Source of the DNA: Pseudogemmobacter lacusdianii
Lineage (GTDB): Bacteria; Pseudomonadota; Alphaproteobacteria; Rhodobacterales; Rhodobacteraceae
Reading direction: 5' to 3'
Length of the DNA stretch: 64,000 nt
Assembly (NCBI RefSeq): GCF_030848395.1
Contig: NZ_JAVDBT010000010.1
Location: 82,671 to 146,670, forward strand
Shown: in pieces, positions 52,101 to 61,399 of the stretch
How positions within the stretch are numbered: position 1 is the first letter of the stretch
How the letters are laid out: each line of letters starts with the position of its first letter
Translations under genes and position numbers: made by a program
Notes under the pieces: generated by a model
Database searches by the model: none
What the model saw: the letters and a program-made list of their open reading frames with translations, nothing else
What the model was told of the DNA's origin: nothing

Positions 52101-53060
52101 ATGCGCCCGATTGAGATCCTCTCTTGCCTTGGCCTGCCTGCGGATGATCGGCGGGTGCAGAACCTCTTGCAGCAGTTCCAGATCACCCGCAGCCCCGAGG
52201 TTGAGACGGACCCGCTCTCGGATGAGGTCGGCGAGGTGCAAGATTGGCTGGCGAACCTGCAACGCGGCATCGAATTTGGCTTTGAGGATGAAGCGAGCTT
52301 TCTGGGAGCCCCGCCGGTCGAATGGGGCGAAGGGCCGATGCTGCTCACCCAAATCTATTTCTACGCTGCCCACCCTGCTGCCGCGCCCTATGAAGGTGGT
52401 TTCCCCTTTGATCTGCGTCTCGGCGATGACCGCGCCAGTATTAGGGCGCAGATGCAGCGCAGTGGCGCAGAGCTGCGCTGGCGTGAGCGGGACACCTGGC
52501 CCCTGCAAGGGTTTGACTTCACGGTAGATTACGGCAGCAGCAGCGTTTTTCACTATGCCGTCGCGATCCTGCGCCCGCCAATCTTGGCGCCTGATCCGGA
52601 AGCATTGGCCCGTTGCCCCTCGGTGGCGGAACTGGCTGCAATGCTGGGTCGACCGCTCAGCGACGCGCAACTTGATGCAACGCTGGCACGCACGGGTTAT
52701 GCGCGCGCGCTGCAAGCGCTTGATCCCAGCCTGATGCGCGCCGATCTTCGCGACGATCTGGGGCTAGAGCTGCAATTTGGCGTGGTCAAAGACGTGCAGG
52801 GTCTGGCGCTGGACCGCATCACCTTGCTGGGTGATCGCCGCTTCGGCGCGCGCAACTGGCCCGGAGAGCTCCCGCGCGCTTTGCGATTTGGTGCCTCATG
52901 GCAAGAGATTATAGCTGCCATGGGTGAGGAGCCCGAGGCCATCGCTGCCGAGGATTTCCAGCTGACCGCCGTCTGGCACCGTGGTGTCATTGGGATCGAG
53001 ATCGAATATTCCACCATGACGAACAGCCTGCTGGCCGTTGATTTGGTCTATAGAGTGTAG
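52101..53060 (+). CDS. Second candidate immunity protein with an internal duplication
   Basis: A 319-residue soluble protein of unknown family made of two related halves. Half 1 (about 45-165) contains GIEFGFEDEASFL, LLTQIYFYA, PYEGGFPFDLRLGDDRASIRAQM and a W...F.VDYG ending. Half 2 (about 205-319) contains LGLELQFGVV, LALDRITLLG, WPGELPRALRFGASWQEIIAAMG and W...GIEIEYS...LLAVDLVY. Both match the pattern of the preceding 163-residue protein. The start ATG at 52101 lies 24 bases after that gene. Most likely a double-domain immunity or accessory protein of the effector module. Confidence 0.65.
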   Translation: MRPIEILSCLGLPADDRRVQNLLQQFQITRSPEVETDPLSDEVGEVQDWLANLQRGIEFGFEDEASFLGAPPVEWGEGPMLLTQIYFYAAHPAAAPYEGGFPFDLRLGDDRASIRAQMQRSGAELRWRERDTWPLQGFDFTVDYGSSSVFHYAVAILRPPILAPDPEALARCPSVAELAAMLGRPLSDAQLDATLARTGYARALQALDPSLMRADLRDDLGLELQFGVVKDVQGLALDRITLLGDRRFGARNWPGELPRALRFGASWQEIIAAMGEEPEAIAAEDFQLTAVWHRGVIGIEIEYSTMTNSLLAVDLVYRV

Positions 53061-53073
53061 CCTTATCAATGCG

Positions 53074-54129
53074 TTAAGGCCAGCGTCCCTTACGTGCCCC
53101 CCCGAGCAAGGCCTGCGCCATTGCCTTGGCTAAGGGCAAACGCGGCATATCCTCTTGGAAATGCGCGGCGATGCGGGGCGGAAATTTAGCCGCTTCGCTC
53201 GACCAAAGCTCTTCTTGGCTCGCCGCTTCGGGACAAAGATCAATGACCGCATGGCCGGCCGCGATGATGGTTTCCGGCTCTGCCATTTGGGCCAGAATCC
53301 AGTCCAGCCGTTGCCGGTCACCCGCCATACCCACCGCCCGCACAACGATCTCGCGGGTGGCTGGATCGCCGCCCAACTCCGTCATCCAAGCCGCAAAGCG
53401 ATCGGCTGGCAGGCAGGACAGCAAAATGCGTAAAGTTTGCGGCCAGTTCTCGACCTTTTCCGCAACCTCAGCCATCAAGCTTTGCGCCGCAACTGGCTCC
53501 CCCATCCGGGCCAATGCCCGTCCAGCGGCGGTTTGAGCGGCTGCATCCGTTGCGTAGAGCTGGCGCAGCTCCGGTTTGAGATCCTGCCGCTCCAAAACCG
53601 CCGCCAAATGGCAAGCGCAGGTGCGAACGCCGGAATCGGGGTGGCGCAGAAACTCTGCAAGTCTTTGGCCTGGATCGACTTTTCGTATTGTCAAAGCCTC
53701 AAGTGCCGCTTGCACCCGAAATCCATCGCTATGGCCCAACCAATCACGCACCACCGCAGCGGTCACTGCCGGGGGAAGATGCGCGAGCGCAGCGCCAAGG
53801 CCGTGTAGCCCCTCCTCCGCCGCGGCGGCCTGCGGCACCAAAGCCTCAAGCCGCGCCCAATCTTGGTTTTGCAATGCGTGGTGAGCATAGAGAAAAACCT
53901 CGCCCTTTTCAGGGTAATCCGCCAAGGCCGCATCAATCATCGGCCAAGCCGCGCCACCAGCCAGCAACAAAGCATCAAGATTGGCAGCGAGCCGGCCGTC
54001 AACGGTGGCAAGGGCAGCGAAATCCGCCGGATCCTCTTGCGCCAAAGAATCCCGTTGCGCCCATAGAAAGGCCGCCAAACCGACGTGCTCGCGCAGCACA
54101 AAAGCGACGGTGTTGGGATCGTGCTCCAT
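53074..54129 (-). CDS. HEAT-repeat-like protein associated with T6SS cargo genes
   Basis: A 351-residue all-helical protein resembling the TIGR02270 family, a HEAT-like group found near DUF2169 and other T6SS accessory genes. Repeated helical pairs can be traced: GEVFLYAHHALQNQDWARLEALVP, FRVQAALEALTIRKVDPGQRLAEFLRHPDSGVRTCACHLAAVL, AAQTAAGRALARMGEPVAAQSL and REIVVRAVGMAGDRQRLDWILAQM. No signal peptide. It is convergent with the effector module, 13 bases from the last gene. It may scaffold assembly of the cargo; this is inferred from family context. Confidence 0.7.
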   Translation of the reverse strand: MEHDPNTVAFVLREHVGLAAFLWAQRDSLAQEDPADFAALATVDGRLAANLDALLLAGGAAWPMIDAALADYPEKGEVFLYAHHALQNQDWARLEALVPQAAAAEEGLHGLGAALAHLPPAVTAAVVRDWLGHSDGFRVQAALEALTIRKVDPGQRLAEFLRHPDSGVRTCACHLAAVLERQDLKPELRQLYATDAAAQTAAGRALARMGEPVAAQSLMAEVAEKVENWPQTLRILLSCLPADRFAAWMTELGGDPATREIVVRAVGMAGDRQRLDWILAQMAEPETIIAAGHAVIDLCPEAASQEELWSSEAAKFPPRIAAHFQEDMPRLPLAKAMAQALLGGARKGRWP

Positions 54130-54287
54130 CCCATCAATCTAAGGCAAATCCGCGATTCGCCGACAAGTTTCTACCCACCTTTGAGGCACTGCATCTAAGA
54201 AGTATCCTTGCAGCGACAAACCAGAATTTATGACGTAAAACATCGCATCTTCCGATATGAAGGCGATGGATGTGGCAGGAGCATGTG

Positions 54288-55217
54288 ATGCGCCGATTGC
54301 AGGATGTTGACCTAAAGTTGCTGCGCAGTTTCCGCTCGATCGTCGAGGCGGGCGGACTTGTTGGCGCACAGGCGGTGCTGAATGTTTCACAGTCGACCCT
54401 CTCCAGTCAGCTTGCTGATCTTGAGAAACGCCTCGATATGAGGCTTTGCCAACGCGGGCGCGGTGGCTTTGCTTTGACAGAACAGGGCCGCCAACTTTTG
54501 GCCGCTTTAGATGATCTTTTGGCCGCAGCTGACCAGTTCCAAAATGCCACCGCCAGCATCGTAGGGCAGATGCGCGGCGTGTTGCGGCTGGGGCTTGTCG
54601 ATGCGATCCTAACCAACCCTTTGTGGGACCTGCCGCAGATCCTGCGCCGCTTCAACCAGCGCGCACCCGCCACCGTCATCGAGCTTTCCACGCATAACGC
54701 AACCGAGATGCAGCGGCTGGTGCTTGAGCGGAAATTGGACTTTTCCATCGGTCCCGCTTTCCAACCCGTTGCCGGGCTAGAAGAGCGCCCACTCTTTCGT
54801 GAGCGGCACGCGCTTTTTTGTGCTGAGGATCATCCCTTGGCCGGATTGGCGCTGGTGGATACAGATACCTTGCAGGATTATCCTTTTGCAGCGCGCAGTT
54901 ATCTGCATCGCTACGACATCGGCAGGATCGGTCAACTTTCGCCCGCCGCTCTGGTCGACAGCATGGAAACGCAGGCATTAATGATCCGCTCTGGCGCTTT
55001 TATCGGCTTTTTGCCCTGCCATTATGCTTTGGGATTGCCGGGGCTGGCCCGGATCCGCGTCATGCCCGGGATCGACTACCTCTCACCGATCAAGCTGCGT
55101 TACCGGCAGGACAATGCCCGCAACATGATGGTCCGTAGCTTTCTAAAACGCGTGGCCGAGCAGCCCTTACGGACCCCTCGGCCGGGTGAGCGGGATGTGA
55201 TCCTGCCCTTTGATTGA
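54288..55217 (+). CDS. LysR-family transcriptional regulator
   Basis: A 309-residue regulator. The helix-turn-helix reads LKLLRSFRSIVEAGGLVGAQAVLNVSQSTLSSQLADLEKRL, followed by a linker helix and an effector domain with VLRLGLVDAILTN. I start at the ATG at 54288 with AGGAG at 54276-54280; an ATG at 54270 adds six residues. It ends eight bases from the opposing speB stop. Its target is unknown; the agmatinase/polyamine genes are candidates. Confidence 0.9.
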   Translation: MRRLQDVDLKLLRSFRSIVEAGGLVGAQAVLNVSQSTLSSQLADLEKRLDMRLCQRGRGGFALTEQGRQLLAALDDLLAAADQFQNATASIVGQMRGVLRLGLVDAILTNPLWDLPQILRRFNQRAPATVIELSTHNATEMQRLVLERKLDFSIGPAFQPVAGLEERPLFRERHALFCAEDHPLAGLALVDTDTLQDYPFAARSYLHRYDIGRIGQLSPAALVDSMETQALMIRSGAFIGFLPCHYALGLPGLARIRVMPGIDYLSPIKLRYRQDNARNMMVRSFLKRVAEQPLRTPRPGERDVILPFD

Positions 55218-55225
55218 CCAGCTCT

Positions 55226-56221
55226 TTAGACGGGCGCGGCCCCTGTTGCGCGCGCGGCCCGCGCATCGAAAATGAACCCAAGGAAGTTCAGCAGAATCTG
55301 CGCTGCCAAAATCGCGGTGCTGCCGGTTTGGTCATAATCGGGAGCGACCTCGACCAGATCGACCCCGACGATATCATGGCGGCGCGCCACGGCTTGAAGC
55401 ATCTCTAGGACCTCGTAATAGAGAAAGCCTCCGTGACTGGGCGTGCCAGTGCCCGGCGCGATAGAGGGGCAAAATCCGTCGATATCGATGGTGACATAGA
55501 CTTTGGCGCCCTCAGGAATACGGTTAATGACCTCCTGTGCCCCCAAAGCGCGCATCTGACGCACCGAGAGGATGTCGGACCCCATTACCCGCGCCGCCTC
55601 ATACCCTTCTTGCGCCGTGGACGAGACGTTGCGAATGCCAACCTGGGTTAACCCAGTGACCCACGGCTTTTCAGCAGCCCGCCGCATCGGGCTGCCATGG
55701 CCGACCCGCACGCCATGCCGCTCATCCACAAAGTCGAGATGGGCATCTATTTGAAGAATATGGATATCACCCTGCCCCTCGAAGGCCTCGATGCAGGGAA
55801 TATTGACCGAGTGGTCCCCGCCCAGCACGACCGGCAGCGCGCCAGCCTGCAAAATCGCTTCAACACCAGTGCGAATATTGGCGTGACTGCGGGCGGTATC
55901 GGTGTGAATGATATCGGCGTCACCGATATCGACCATGCGCACATCGCTGCCCAAATAAGTCCGATCATCCTCATGATCATAAGCCCCAGCATGGCCGAAG
56001 CTGAACAGGGTCGAGGCTTCACGGATCGCACGCGGCCCGAACCGCGCGCCCGCCCGGAACTGGGTGCCAAAGTCAAAAGGCGCGCCCAGAATGGCAATAT
56101 CGGCCTTAATCTGCGACCAATCCGCGACATATTCGCGCTTTCCAAAGGTCGAAATCCCAACAAATGGCAAATTAAGCCTGCCTGATGCATAGGTGTGAGC
56201 AGTCGCTTTTTCAGATGTCAC
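55226..56221 (-). CDS. speB: Agmatinase / ureohydrolase SpeB
   Basis: A 331-residue binuclear-manganese ureohydrolase, probably hydrolysing agmatine or a related guanidino compound to an amine and urea. Metal ligands are in VVLGGDHSV (His), LQIDAHLDF (Asp, His, Asp) and VTIDIDGFCPSIAPGTGTPS (Asp, Asp). GAPFDFGTQFRAGARFGPRAIREAS is the agmatinase-type entry. Guanidinobutyrase or guanidinopropionase activity cannot be excluded. It is followed upstream by a LuxR-type regulator and the polyamine transporter, consistent with putrescine metabolism. Confidence 0.9.
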   Translation of the reverse strand: MTSEKATAHTYASGRLNLPFVGISTFGKREYVADWSQIKADIAILGAPFDFGTQFRAGARFGPRAIREASTLFSFGHAGAYDHEDDRTYLGSDVRMVDIGDADIIHTDTARSHANIRTGVEAILQAGALPVVLGGDHSVNIPCIEAFEGQGDIHILQIDAHLDFVDERHGVRVGHGSPMRRAAEKPWVTGLTQVGIRNVSSTAQEGYEAARVMGSDILSVRQMRALGAQEVINRIPEGAKVYVTIDIDGFCPSIAPGTGTPSHGGFLYYEVLEMLQAVARRHDIVGVDLVEVAPDYDQTGSTAILAAQILLNFLGFIFDARAARATGAAPV

Positions 56222-56336
56222 AAAATATCTCCCGCAATTTTACGGAAAGATTGGCAGAGGGCATGGACCGGTTACATCACAAGTGACGCCCCAATACATC
56301 GAACTTTTCGATGCAACTGGTGCAACGATTGCGGCG

Positions 56337-57125
56337 CTAAACCGGCCGCAAGAGTGGCAGCATCAAGGCGAAAAGCTCGGCCTGGCTTGAGATGCCGCAT
56401 TTGCCGTAAAGTTGGCGACGGAAGACCTTGACCGTCTGCACGGAGACGCCCAGCCGCAAAGCGATGGAGGTCGACGAATGGCCGCGCAGGATCAAGAGTG
56501 CCACCTCGGCTTGACGCGGCGAGAGCTGAATGCCTTGCGGTGCCAAGGCGGCGACAAGCTCTGCTGCGATGTCAGCAGGCGCAGCTGCAGCCCCGGTAAG
56601 CCCCGCCCAATGTACCTCGGCCAAGGCCAGAACGACCGAAGTGAGGCGTTCCAATGCCTCAACTTCACGCGCAGAGAAGACCTGATCTGAGGTGAGATCG
56701 CGTCCCAGACAGATGTTCAGCGACACCCCCGGCGCGGGATATGCCACGAAGGTCAGCTCATCAATCAGCGTGGTTCCTTGATAATATTCAACATAGTAGC
56801 GGCTGCGCTGGAAGGCGTCTGGCGCCACATCGAGCAGCCGGTAAAGCCCGGCTGGCACCCGGGTCAGATGGAGCCCGTGGCAAGGGTCCAAGAGATAGGC
56901 CCCGGCCAGATAGGTGGTGGGCAGCGCCGAGAAGACTGGGCTGTCGCCCGCCTCGGCATAGATCACCTGCGGCGCGCCCGCGTCGCGATAGGCCAAGATC
57001 AAAAGGTTATCGGGATTGGCCAGGCGCTGGAAAAGCGCCATCAAAGCCGCTTCAAACCCCGACTTCCCCAAGCGGCGCACCGCCGCCGCCAGCGCATCTT
57101 CGGCTCGGTTGACCAATGGGTCCAT
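56337..57125 (-). CDS. LuxR-family (solo) transcriptional regulator
   Basis: A 262-residue protein with a C-terminal LuxR-type helix-turn-helix, LSPRQAEVALLILRGHSSTSIALRLGVSVQTVKVFRRQLYGKC. The first ~190 residues are an unrecognised sensory domain (TTLIDELTFVAYPAPGVSLNICLGRD, ALERLTSVVLALAEVHW). There is no receiver or obvious autoinducer-binding domain. It lies between speB (same strand) and the divergent polyamine transporter, with a perfect palindrome in the shared promoter, so it probably controls that regulon. Confidence 0.88.
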   Translation of the reverse strand: MDPLVNRAEDALAAAVRRLGKSGFEAALMALFQRLANPDNLLILAYRDAGAPQVIYAEAGDSPVFSALPTTYLAGAYLLDPCHGLHLTRVPAGLYRLLDVAPDAFQRSRYYVEYYQGTTLIDELTFVAYPAPGVSLNICLGRDLTSDQVFSAREVEALERLTSVVLALAEVHWAGLTGAAAAPADIAAELVAALAPQGIQLSPRQAEVALLILRGHSSTSIALRLGVSVQTVKVFRRQLYGKCGISSQAELFALMLPLLRPV

Positions 57126-57183
57126 CCGCCTCTCCCCGTGGTTTGCCGCCCCTTCACACCGCCATGCAATCGATACCTCTCTG

Positions 57184-57197
57184 GGGGTATATACCCC
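57184..57197. promoter_or_regulatory. Perfect 14-base palindrome GGGGTATATACCCC
   Basis: The palindrome is uninterrupted and AT-centred, 47 bases before the potA-like start and 59 bases from the LuxR regulator start. It is the best candidate operator in this divergent region; binding is inferred. Confidence 0.6.
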
Positions 57198-57243
57198 TTA
57201 GAAGCCTTGCGCCTAGCCTGTGATGCGAAAGCGGGGGGTATGC

Positions 57244-58299
57244 ATGGCGAATGCCATCGAGATCATCGAGGTTATTAAGCGCTTTGGGGCGACGACTGCG
57301 CTGGAAAGCCTGTCGCTTTCGATCTCGGATAACGAATTCTTCACCCTTTTAGGCCCTTCCGGCTGTGGCAAGACCACGCTTTTGCGGATGATCGCCGGGT
57401 TTGAAGCTGTCAGCGCGGGCGAGATCCGGCTTTTTGGCCAGAATATCGCCAATCTGCCGCCGGACCGCCGCCCGGTGAACACGGTGTTCCAACATTACGC
57501 GCTGTTCCCGCATATGTCGGTTTTGGACAATGTGGGGTTCGGACTGAAGATGAAGGGCGTCGATCTGGCCAAGCGCCGCGCCCGCGCCGGTCAAATGCTT
57601 GAGATCGTGCATCTGAGCGCCTTTGCCGATCGCCTGCCGGCGCAGCTTTCCGGCGGCCAGCAGCAGCGGGTGGCCTTGGCGCGGGCCTTGGCACCAGAGC
57701 CGCGGGTGTTGCTTTTGGATGAGCCGCTGTCGGCGCTTGATTTAAAGCTGCGCCAGACCATGAGGTTTGAGCTGAAGCAACTGCAAAAGGACACTGGCAT
57801 CACCTTTATTTTCGTCACCCACGATCAGGAAGAGGCCCTGACTATGTCCGACCGGATCGCGGTGATGTCGGCTGGCAGGCTGCAACAAGTGGGCACGGCG
57901 CGCGAGATTTATGAGGCGCCAAACAATAGGTTCGTGGCAGATTTTATTGGTGAAACCAATATATTACAGGTTGAAGCTCAACCTATTTCTCAAGATTTAA
58001 CACGGGTCACTTTGCCCGGTGGCAGCACGCTTGATCTGCCCGCCCCCCCCACAGCCAGCGGCCAGCACAGCCTCTCCATCCGCCCCGAACGGCTGAGCTT
58101 GGATCCCCAAGGCAGCCTGACCGCGCGGCTGGAACATGTGGTCTATCTGGGCACGGACTTACACCTTATGGCGCGGCTTGCCGACGGCAGCCCGCTGGTG
58201 ATCCGCATGCAAAACTCGGCCCGCACTGCTTTGCCGAATGAGGGCGAAGAGATCCGCATCAGCATTGAGGAAGGTGCGGCGCGCCTTTTGGCGGACTGA
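57244..58299 (+). CDS. potA: Polyamine ABC transporter ATP-binding protein (PotA-like)
   Basis: A 351-residue ATPase: Walker A GPSGCGKTTLLRM, signature LSGGQQQRVALARAL, Walker B VLLLDEPLSALDLKLR and H-loop FVTHDQEEAL, plus a TOBE domain (about 285-350). The ATG at 57244 is used since IEIIEVIKRFGATTAL follows; a start 24 bases upstream is less likely. Bases 57940-58002 (start of the linker to TOBE) are unusually AT-rich, with rare-looking codons and a short inverted repeat. First gene of potABCD, overlapping potB by one base. Putrescine or spermidine is the expected substrate. Confidence 0.88.
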   Translation: MANAIEIIEVIKRFGATTALESLSLSISDNEFFTLLGPSGCGKTTLLRMIAGFEAVSAGEIRLFGQNIANLPPDRRPVNTVFQHYALFPHMSVLDNVGFGLKMKGVDLAKRRARAGQMLEIVHLSAFADRLPAQLSGGQQQRVALARALAPEPRVLLLDEPLSALDLKLRQTMRFELKQLQKDTGITFIFVTHDQEEALTMSDRIAVMSAGRLQQVGTAREIYEAPNNRFVADFIGETNILQVEAQPISQDLTRVTLPGGSTLDLPAPPTASGQHSLSIRPERLSLDPQGSLTARLEHVVYLGTDLHLMARLADGSPLVIRMQNSARTALPNEGEEIRISIEEGAARLLAD

Positions 58300-59216
58300 T
58301 GGCGGGCGCCGGCCCCTCGGGCAAGTCGGGCAAGGATGCCGCATGGGCCCCGCTGGCTCTGCCCTTGATGCTGCCCACTTGGGCGGTGATCGGCTTCTTC
58401 CTGCTCCTGCCCGTCCTTTTGATGGTGGTTTATTCATTTCTTACCAAAGAGTTTCGCGGCGGGGTGATTTGGGAATTCTCACTGGCCGCCTATGACCAGT
58501 TTTTCATCTCGCGCGGCCTTTTCGGGGATGAACCCGCCAGCATTGAATGGACCTATATTGGCATCTTCTGGCGCTCGCTTTGGCAGGCAGCCGTTGCCAC
58601 CGGCCTTTGCCTGCTGATCGGCTTTCCCACCGCATGGTTCATCGCAACGCGTCCGCCCGCCAGCCGCTCTATTTGGTTGTTTTTGGTCACCATTCCCTAT
58701 TGGGTGAACCTGCTGATCCGCACCGTCAGCCTGAAATTCCTGATCCGCGACAACGGCCCGCTGAACGAATTCCTCATGGGCATTGGCCTCACCTCTGGCC
58801 CGTTGCCCTTGGTCAACACCAACCTCGCCGTGCAATTGGGCCTGTTCTACAGCTACCTGCCCTTCATGGTGCTGCCGATCTATGCCGCGGTTGAACGTTA
58901 CAACTTCGCGCTCAGCGAGGCAGCCGCCGATCTTTACGCCAGCCGCTGGCGGACCCTGCGCGAGATCACTCTGCCGGTCGTTAAACCCGGCATCATCGCG
59001 GGCTGCCTTTTGGTCTTCATCCCCTCGCTTGGCGCCTTCCTAGCGCCCGACCTTCTGGGCGGCGCCAAAACCTTCATGATCGGCAGCCTGATCGATGAGC
59101 AATTCAAGGGCAGCCAAGGCAACTGGCCCTTCGGCGCCGCCATCTCGGTCATTTTGATGAGCTTAGTGCTGCTCTCCCTGCTCTTTTACGCCCGCGCACA
59201 AAGGAGCCAGAAATGA
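58299..59216 (+). CDS. potB: Polyamine ABC transporter permease (PotB-like)
   Basis: A 305-residue permease with six hydrophobic segments ([33 protein letters not shown] first). [26 protein letters not shown] is the EAA coupling loop, and [23 protein letters not shown] is a PotB signature. The start overlaps potA (TGATG) and the stop overlaps potC (ATGA). Confidence 0.9.
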   Translation: MAGAGPSGKSGKDAAWAPLALPLMLPTWAVIGFFLLLPVLLMVVYSFLTKEFRGGVIWEFSLAAYDQFFISRGLFGDEPASIEWTYIGIFWRSLWQAAVATGLCLLIGFPTAWFIATRPPASRSIWLFLVTIPYWVNLLIRTVSLKFLIRDNGPLNEFLMGIGLTSGPLPLVNTNLAVQLGLFYSYLPFMVLPIYAAVERYNFALSEAAADLYASRWRTLREITLPVVKPGIIAGCLLVFIPSLGAFLAPDLLGGAKTFMIGSLIDEQFKGSQGNWPFGAAISVILMSLVLLSLLFYARAQRSQK

Positions 59217-60013
59217 AGGGCGTGCGGCATTTCCCGGGCTTTCTGGCGATCACGCTTGTCTGTCTGATCGTGCTTTACGCGCCCCTTCTCGTGGTCACCG
59301 TCTATAGCTTCAACGGCTCCACCTCGATCACCCAATGGGGCGGGTTTTCTTGGCGCTGGTATATCGATGTCTTCACCGGCCCCGAGGCGCCGCGCTTCGG
59401 CCTTGCTGCGCGCAATTCGCTGACAATTGCGGTGCTGGCCGCCACTGCCGCGACGATAATCGCCACCGCCGCCAGCCTTGCCATGGTGCGCGGCGGCAAG
59501 TTCCGCGGCCGCAACGCCAGCTTTGCGCTGATCAACCTACCCCTCATGGTCCCCGAGATCGTCACCGCCGTCGCCATGCTGATCTTCTTCACCATGATCG
59601 GTATCAAAACCGGCTATGGCACCATTCTCATCGCCCATATCGCCTTTTGCATCCCCTTCGCTTACCTCCCGATCGCCGCGCGTCTGCAAGGGATTGAGCC
59701 CTTTTACGAAGAGGCCGCCCGCGACCTTTACGCCAGCCGTGCGCGCGCCTTCGCCCATGTGCTTTTGCCCTTGATGGCGCCGGGCGTGATCTCGGGCTGG
59801 CTTTTGGCCTTCATCATCAGCCTGGATGATTTCATCATCACCAATTTCGTCAAAGGTGCCGGCATGGAGACCCTGCCGACCGCCATTTTCGGAAGCGTTA
59901 AGCAAGGCATCAAACCCAATATCATGGCCATCTCAACGTTGATGCTGTTGGCTTCGGCCAGCCTCGTCACCTTGTCCTGGTTGATCAACCGAAAGGGCCA
60001 AAGAAGCCCCTGA
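59213..60013 (+). CDS. potC: Polyamine ABC transporter permease (PotC-like)
   Basis: A 266-residue permease with six hydrophobic segments. [26 protein letters not shown] is characteristic of PotC, and [26 protein letters not shown] is the EAA loop. [23 protein letters not shown] is also typical. It overlaps potB by four bases and precedes potD by 20 bases. Confidence 0.92.
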   Translation: MKGVRHFPGFLAITLVCLIVLYAPLLVVTVYSFNGSTSITQWGGFSWRWYIDVFTGPEAPRFGLAARNSLTIAVLAATAATIIATAASLAMVRGGKFRGRNASFALINLPLMVPEIVTAVAMLIFFTMIGIKTGYGTILIAHIAFCIPFAYLPIAARLQGIEPFYEEAARDLYASRARAFAHVLLPLMAPGVISGWLLAFIISLDDFIITNFVKGAGMETLPTAIFGSVKQGIKPNIMAISTLMLLASASLVTLSWLINRKGQRSP

Positions 60014-60033
60014 CACAGCAGAGAGGACGACAC

Positions 60034-61059
60034 ATGAAACAGTTGCGCGCCTTAGCCTTGTTGCCACTTATGGCCAGCCCTGCCCTCGCCGAGGGTGAGC
60101 TGAAGCTTTACCACTGGTTTGAATATATCCCGCAAGAGCTGGTCGATAAGTTCCAAAGTGAGACGGGTATTGCCGTCACCATCGACACTTTCGATTCCAA
60201 TGAGGCGATGTTGGCCAGCCTGAAGGCCGGCAAGATCGGCCAATATGACATCACGGTGCCGGGCGATTACATGGTTGAGATCATGGCCGGTGAAGGCCTG
60301 CTCGACACGTTTGAGCCAGCAGAGCTGCCGAACTTCGGCAATATCGCCCCGCAATGGCTGGACGTGCCCTTTGATCCGGGCCGCAAATCCTCGATCCCTT
60401 ATCAATGGGGCTCCACCGCCTTTGCGGTGAACCGGGATGTTTATCAGGGCGATATCAACAGCTTGACGATCCTATTCGATCCGCCGGAAGAGCTGAAGGG
60501 CAAGATCAATATGCTCGACAGCCAAGGTGAGGTTCTGGCCTTGGCCTCGATCTATATGGGTATGCCGCAATGCAACACCGATCGGGATCAGCTGAAGGCG
60601 CTGATGGATATGCTCTTGGCCGCCAAGCCGCATTGGGCAAGCTTTGGCTCGGACACCGCCAAGGACGTGCTGGTCTCGGGCGATGCAGCAGCGGGGATGA
60701 TCTACAACGGCTTTTCCGCCAAGGCCCGGGCTGAAGGCGCCAATGTAGAATATGCCTATCCCAAAGAGGGCTTTGTGGTCTGGATGGACAATGCGGTCTT
60801 GCTGCGCGATGCGCCCAACCGCGAGAACGCGTTGAAGTTCCTGAACTTCCTCTTGGACCCCGAAAATGCCGGCACGCTGACCAATTACACCGCCTATACG
60901 GCGGGCGTGACCGGGGTCGAGCCCTTCCTGACCGAAGAGATCCGCAACAGCCCCGAGAACAACCCGCCCGCAGATGCCCCGAATGGCAGCTTCGTGGCAG
61001 TCTGCGATGAGGCGACGCAGAAGCTTTATGACGCTATCTGGACCAATCTGAAGAAGTAA
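60034..61059 (+). CDS. potD: Polyamine-binding periplasmic protein (PotD/PotF-like)
   Basis: A 341-residue binding protein. Signal peptide KQLRALALLPLMASPALA, then LKLYHWFEYIPQELVDKFQSETGI, the usual PotD/PotF opening. YDITVPGDYMVEIMAGEGLL and IPYQWGSTAFAVN are family segments; the aromatic/acidic residues of the polyamine pocket (W.EY, D.., W) look conserved. AGAGAGGACG precedes the start. Last gene of the operon, followed by a GC hairpin. Confidence 0.9.
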   Translation: MKQLRALALLPLMASPALAEGELKLYHWFEYIPQELVDKFQSETGIAVTIDTFDSNEAMLASLKAGKIGQYDITVPGDYMVEIMAGEGLLDTFEPAELPNFGNIAPQWLDVPFDPGRKSSIPYQWGSTAFAVNRDVYQGDINSLTILFDPPEELKGKINMLDSQGEVLALASIYMGMPQCNTDRDQLKALMDMLLAAKPHWASFGSDTAKDVLVSGDAAAGMIYNGFSAKARAEGANVEYAYPKEGFVVWMDNAVLLRDAPNRENALKFLNFLLDPENAGTLTNYTAYTAGVTGVEPFLTEEIRNSPENNPPADAPNGSFVAVCDEATQKLYDAIWTNLKK

Positions 61060-61065
61060 CTCCAG

Positions 61066-61096
61066 GGCCGCCCCTGCCCCGCGGCAAGGGGCGGCC
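61066..61096 (+). terminator. GC-rich hairpin after potD
   Basis: GGCCGCCCCT (61066-61075) pairs perfectly with AGGGGCGGCC (61087-61096) around 11 bases, six bases after the potD stop. No U-tract follows, so termination may be factor-dependent. Confidence 0.55.
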
Positions 61097-61325
61097 TACA
61101 GAACGATTGACCATGATCACGACGCCGATAGCGTCCTCTTATGGCTCGAGGCGCCGCCACAGGTGACCCGCCGTGCATAGGCCTCACCTCCAGCCTGCCG
61201 CCTCGCAAGCCCGCTCGCCGGCCCGTCGCACCCCCCTGCATCAATCCAGGTAATATTCCTGTCACTTCCCCGCGCGTTAGCGATTGACGTCCTCCACCAA
61301 ACCGCCTAAATCCCGCCTAGGCTCC

Positions 61326-61399
61326 GGCGGGTTGGCGGAGAGGTTACGCAGCGGATTGCAAATCCGTGAAGACCGGTTCGATTCCGGTACCCGCCTCCA
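61326..61399 (+). tRNA. tRNA-Cys (anticodon GCA)
   Basis: A complete cloverleaf: acceptor GGCGGGT pairs with ACCCGCC, anticodon stem GCGGA/TCCGT encloses TTGCAAA with GCA at 61358-61360, the T arm is CCGGTTCGATTCCGG, discriminator base T and encoded CCA. The U73 discriminator fits tRNA-Cys. The 3' end abuts phage-like DNA, so it is the probable insertion site of that element. Confidence 0.93.
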
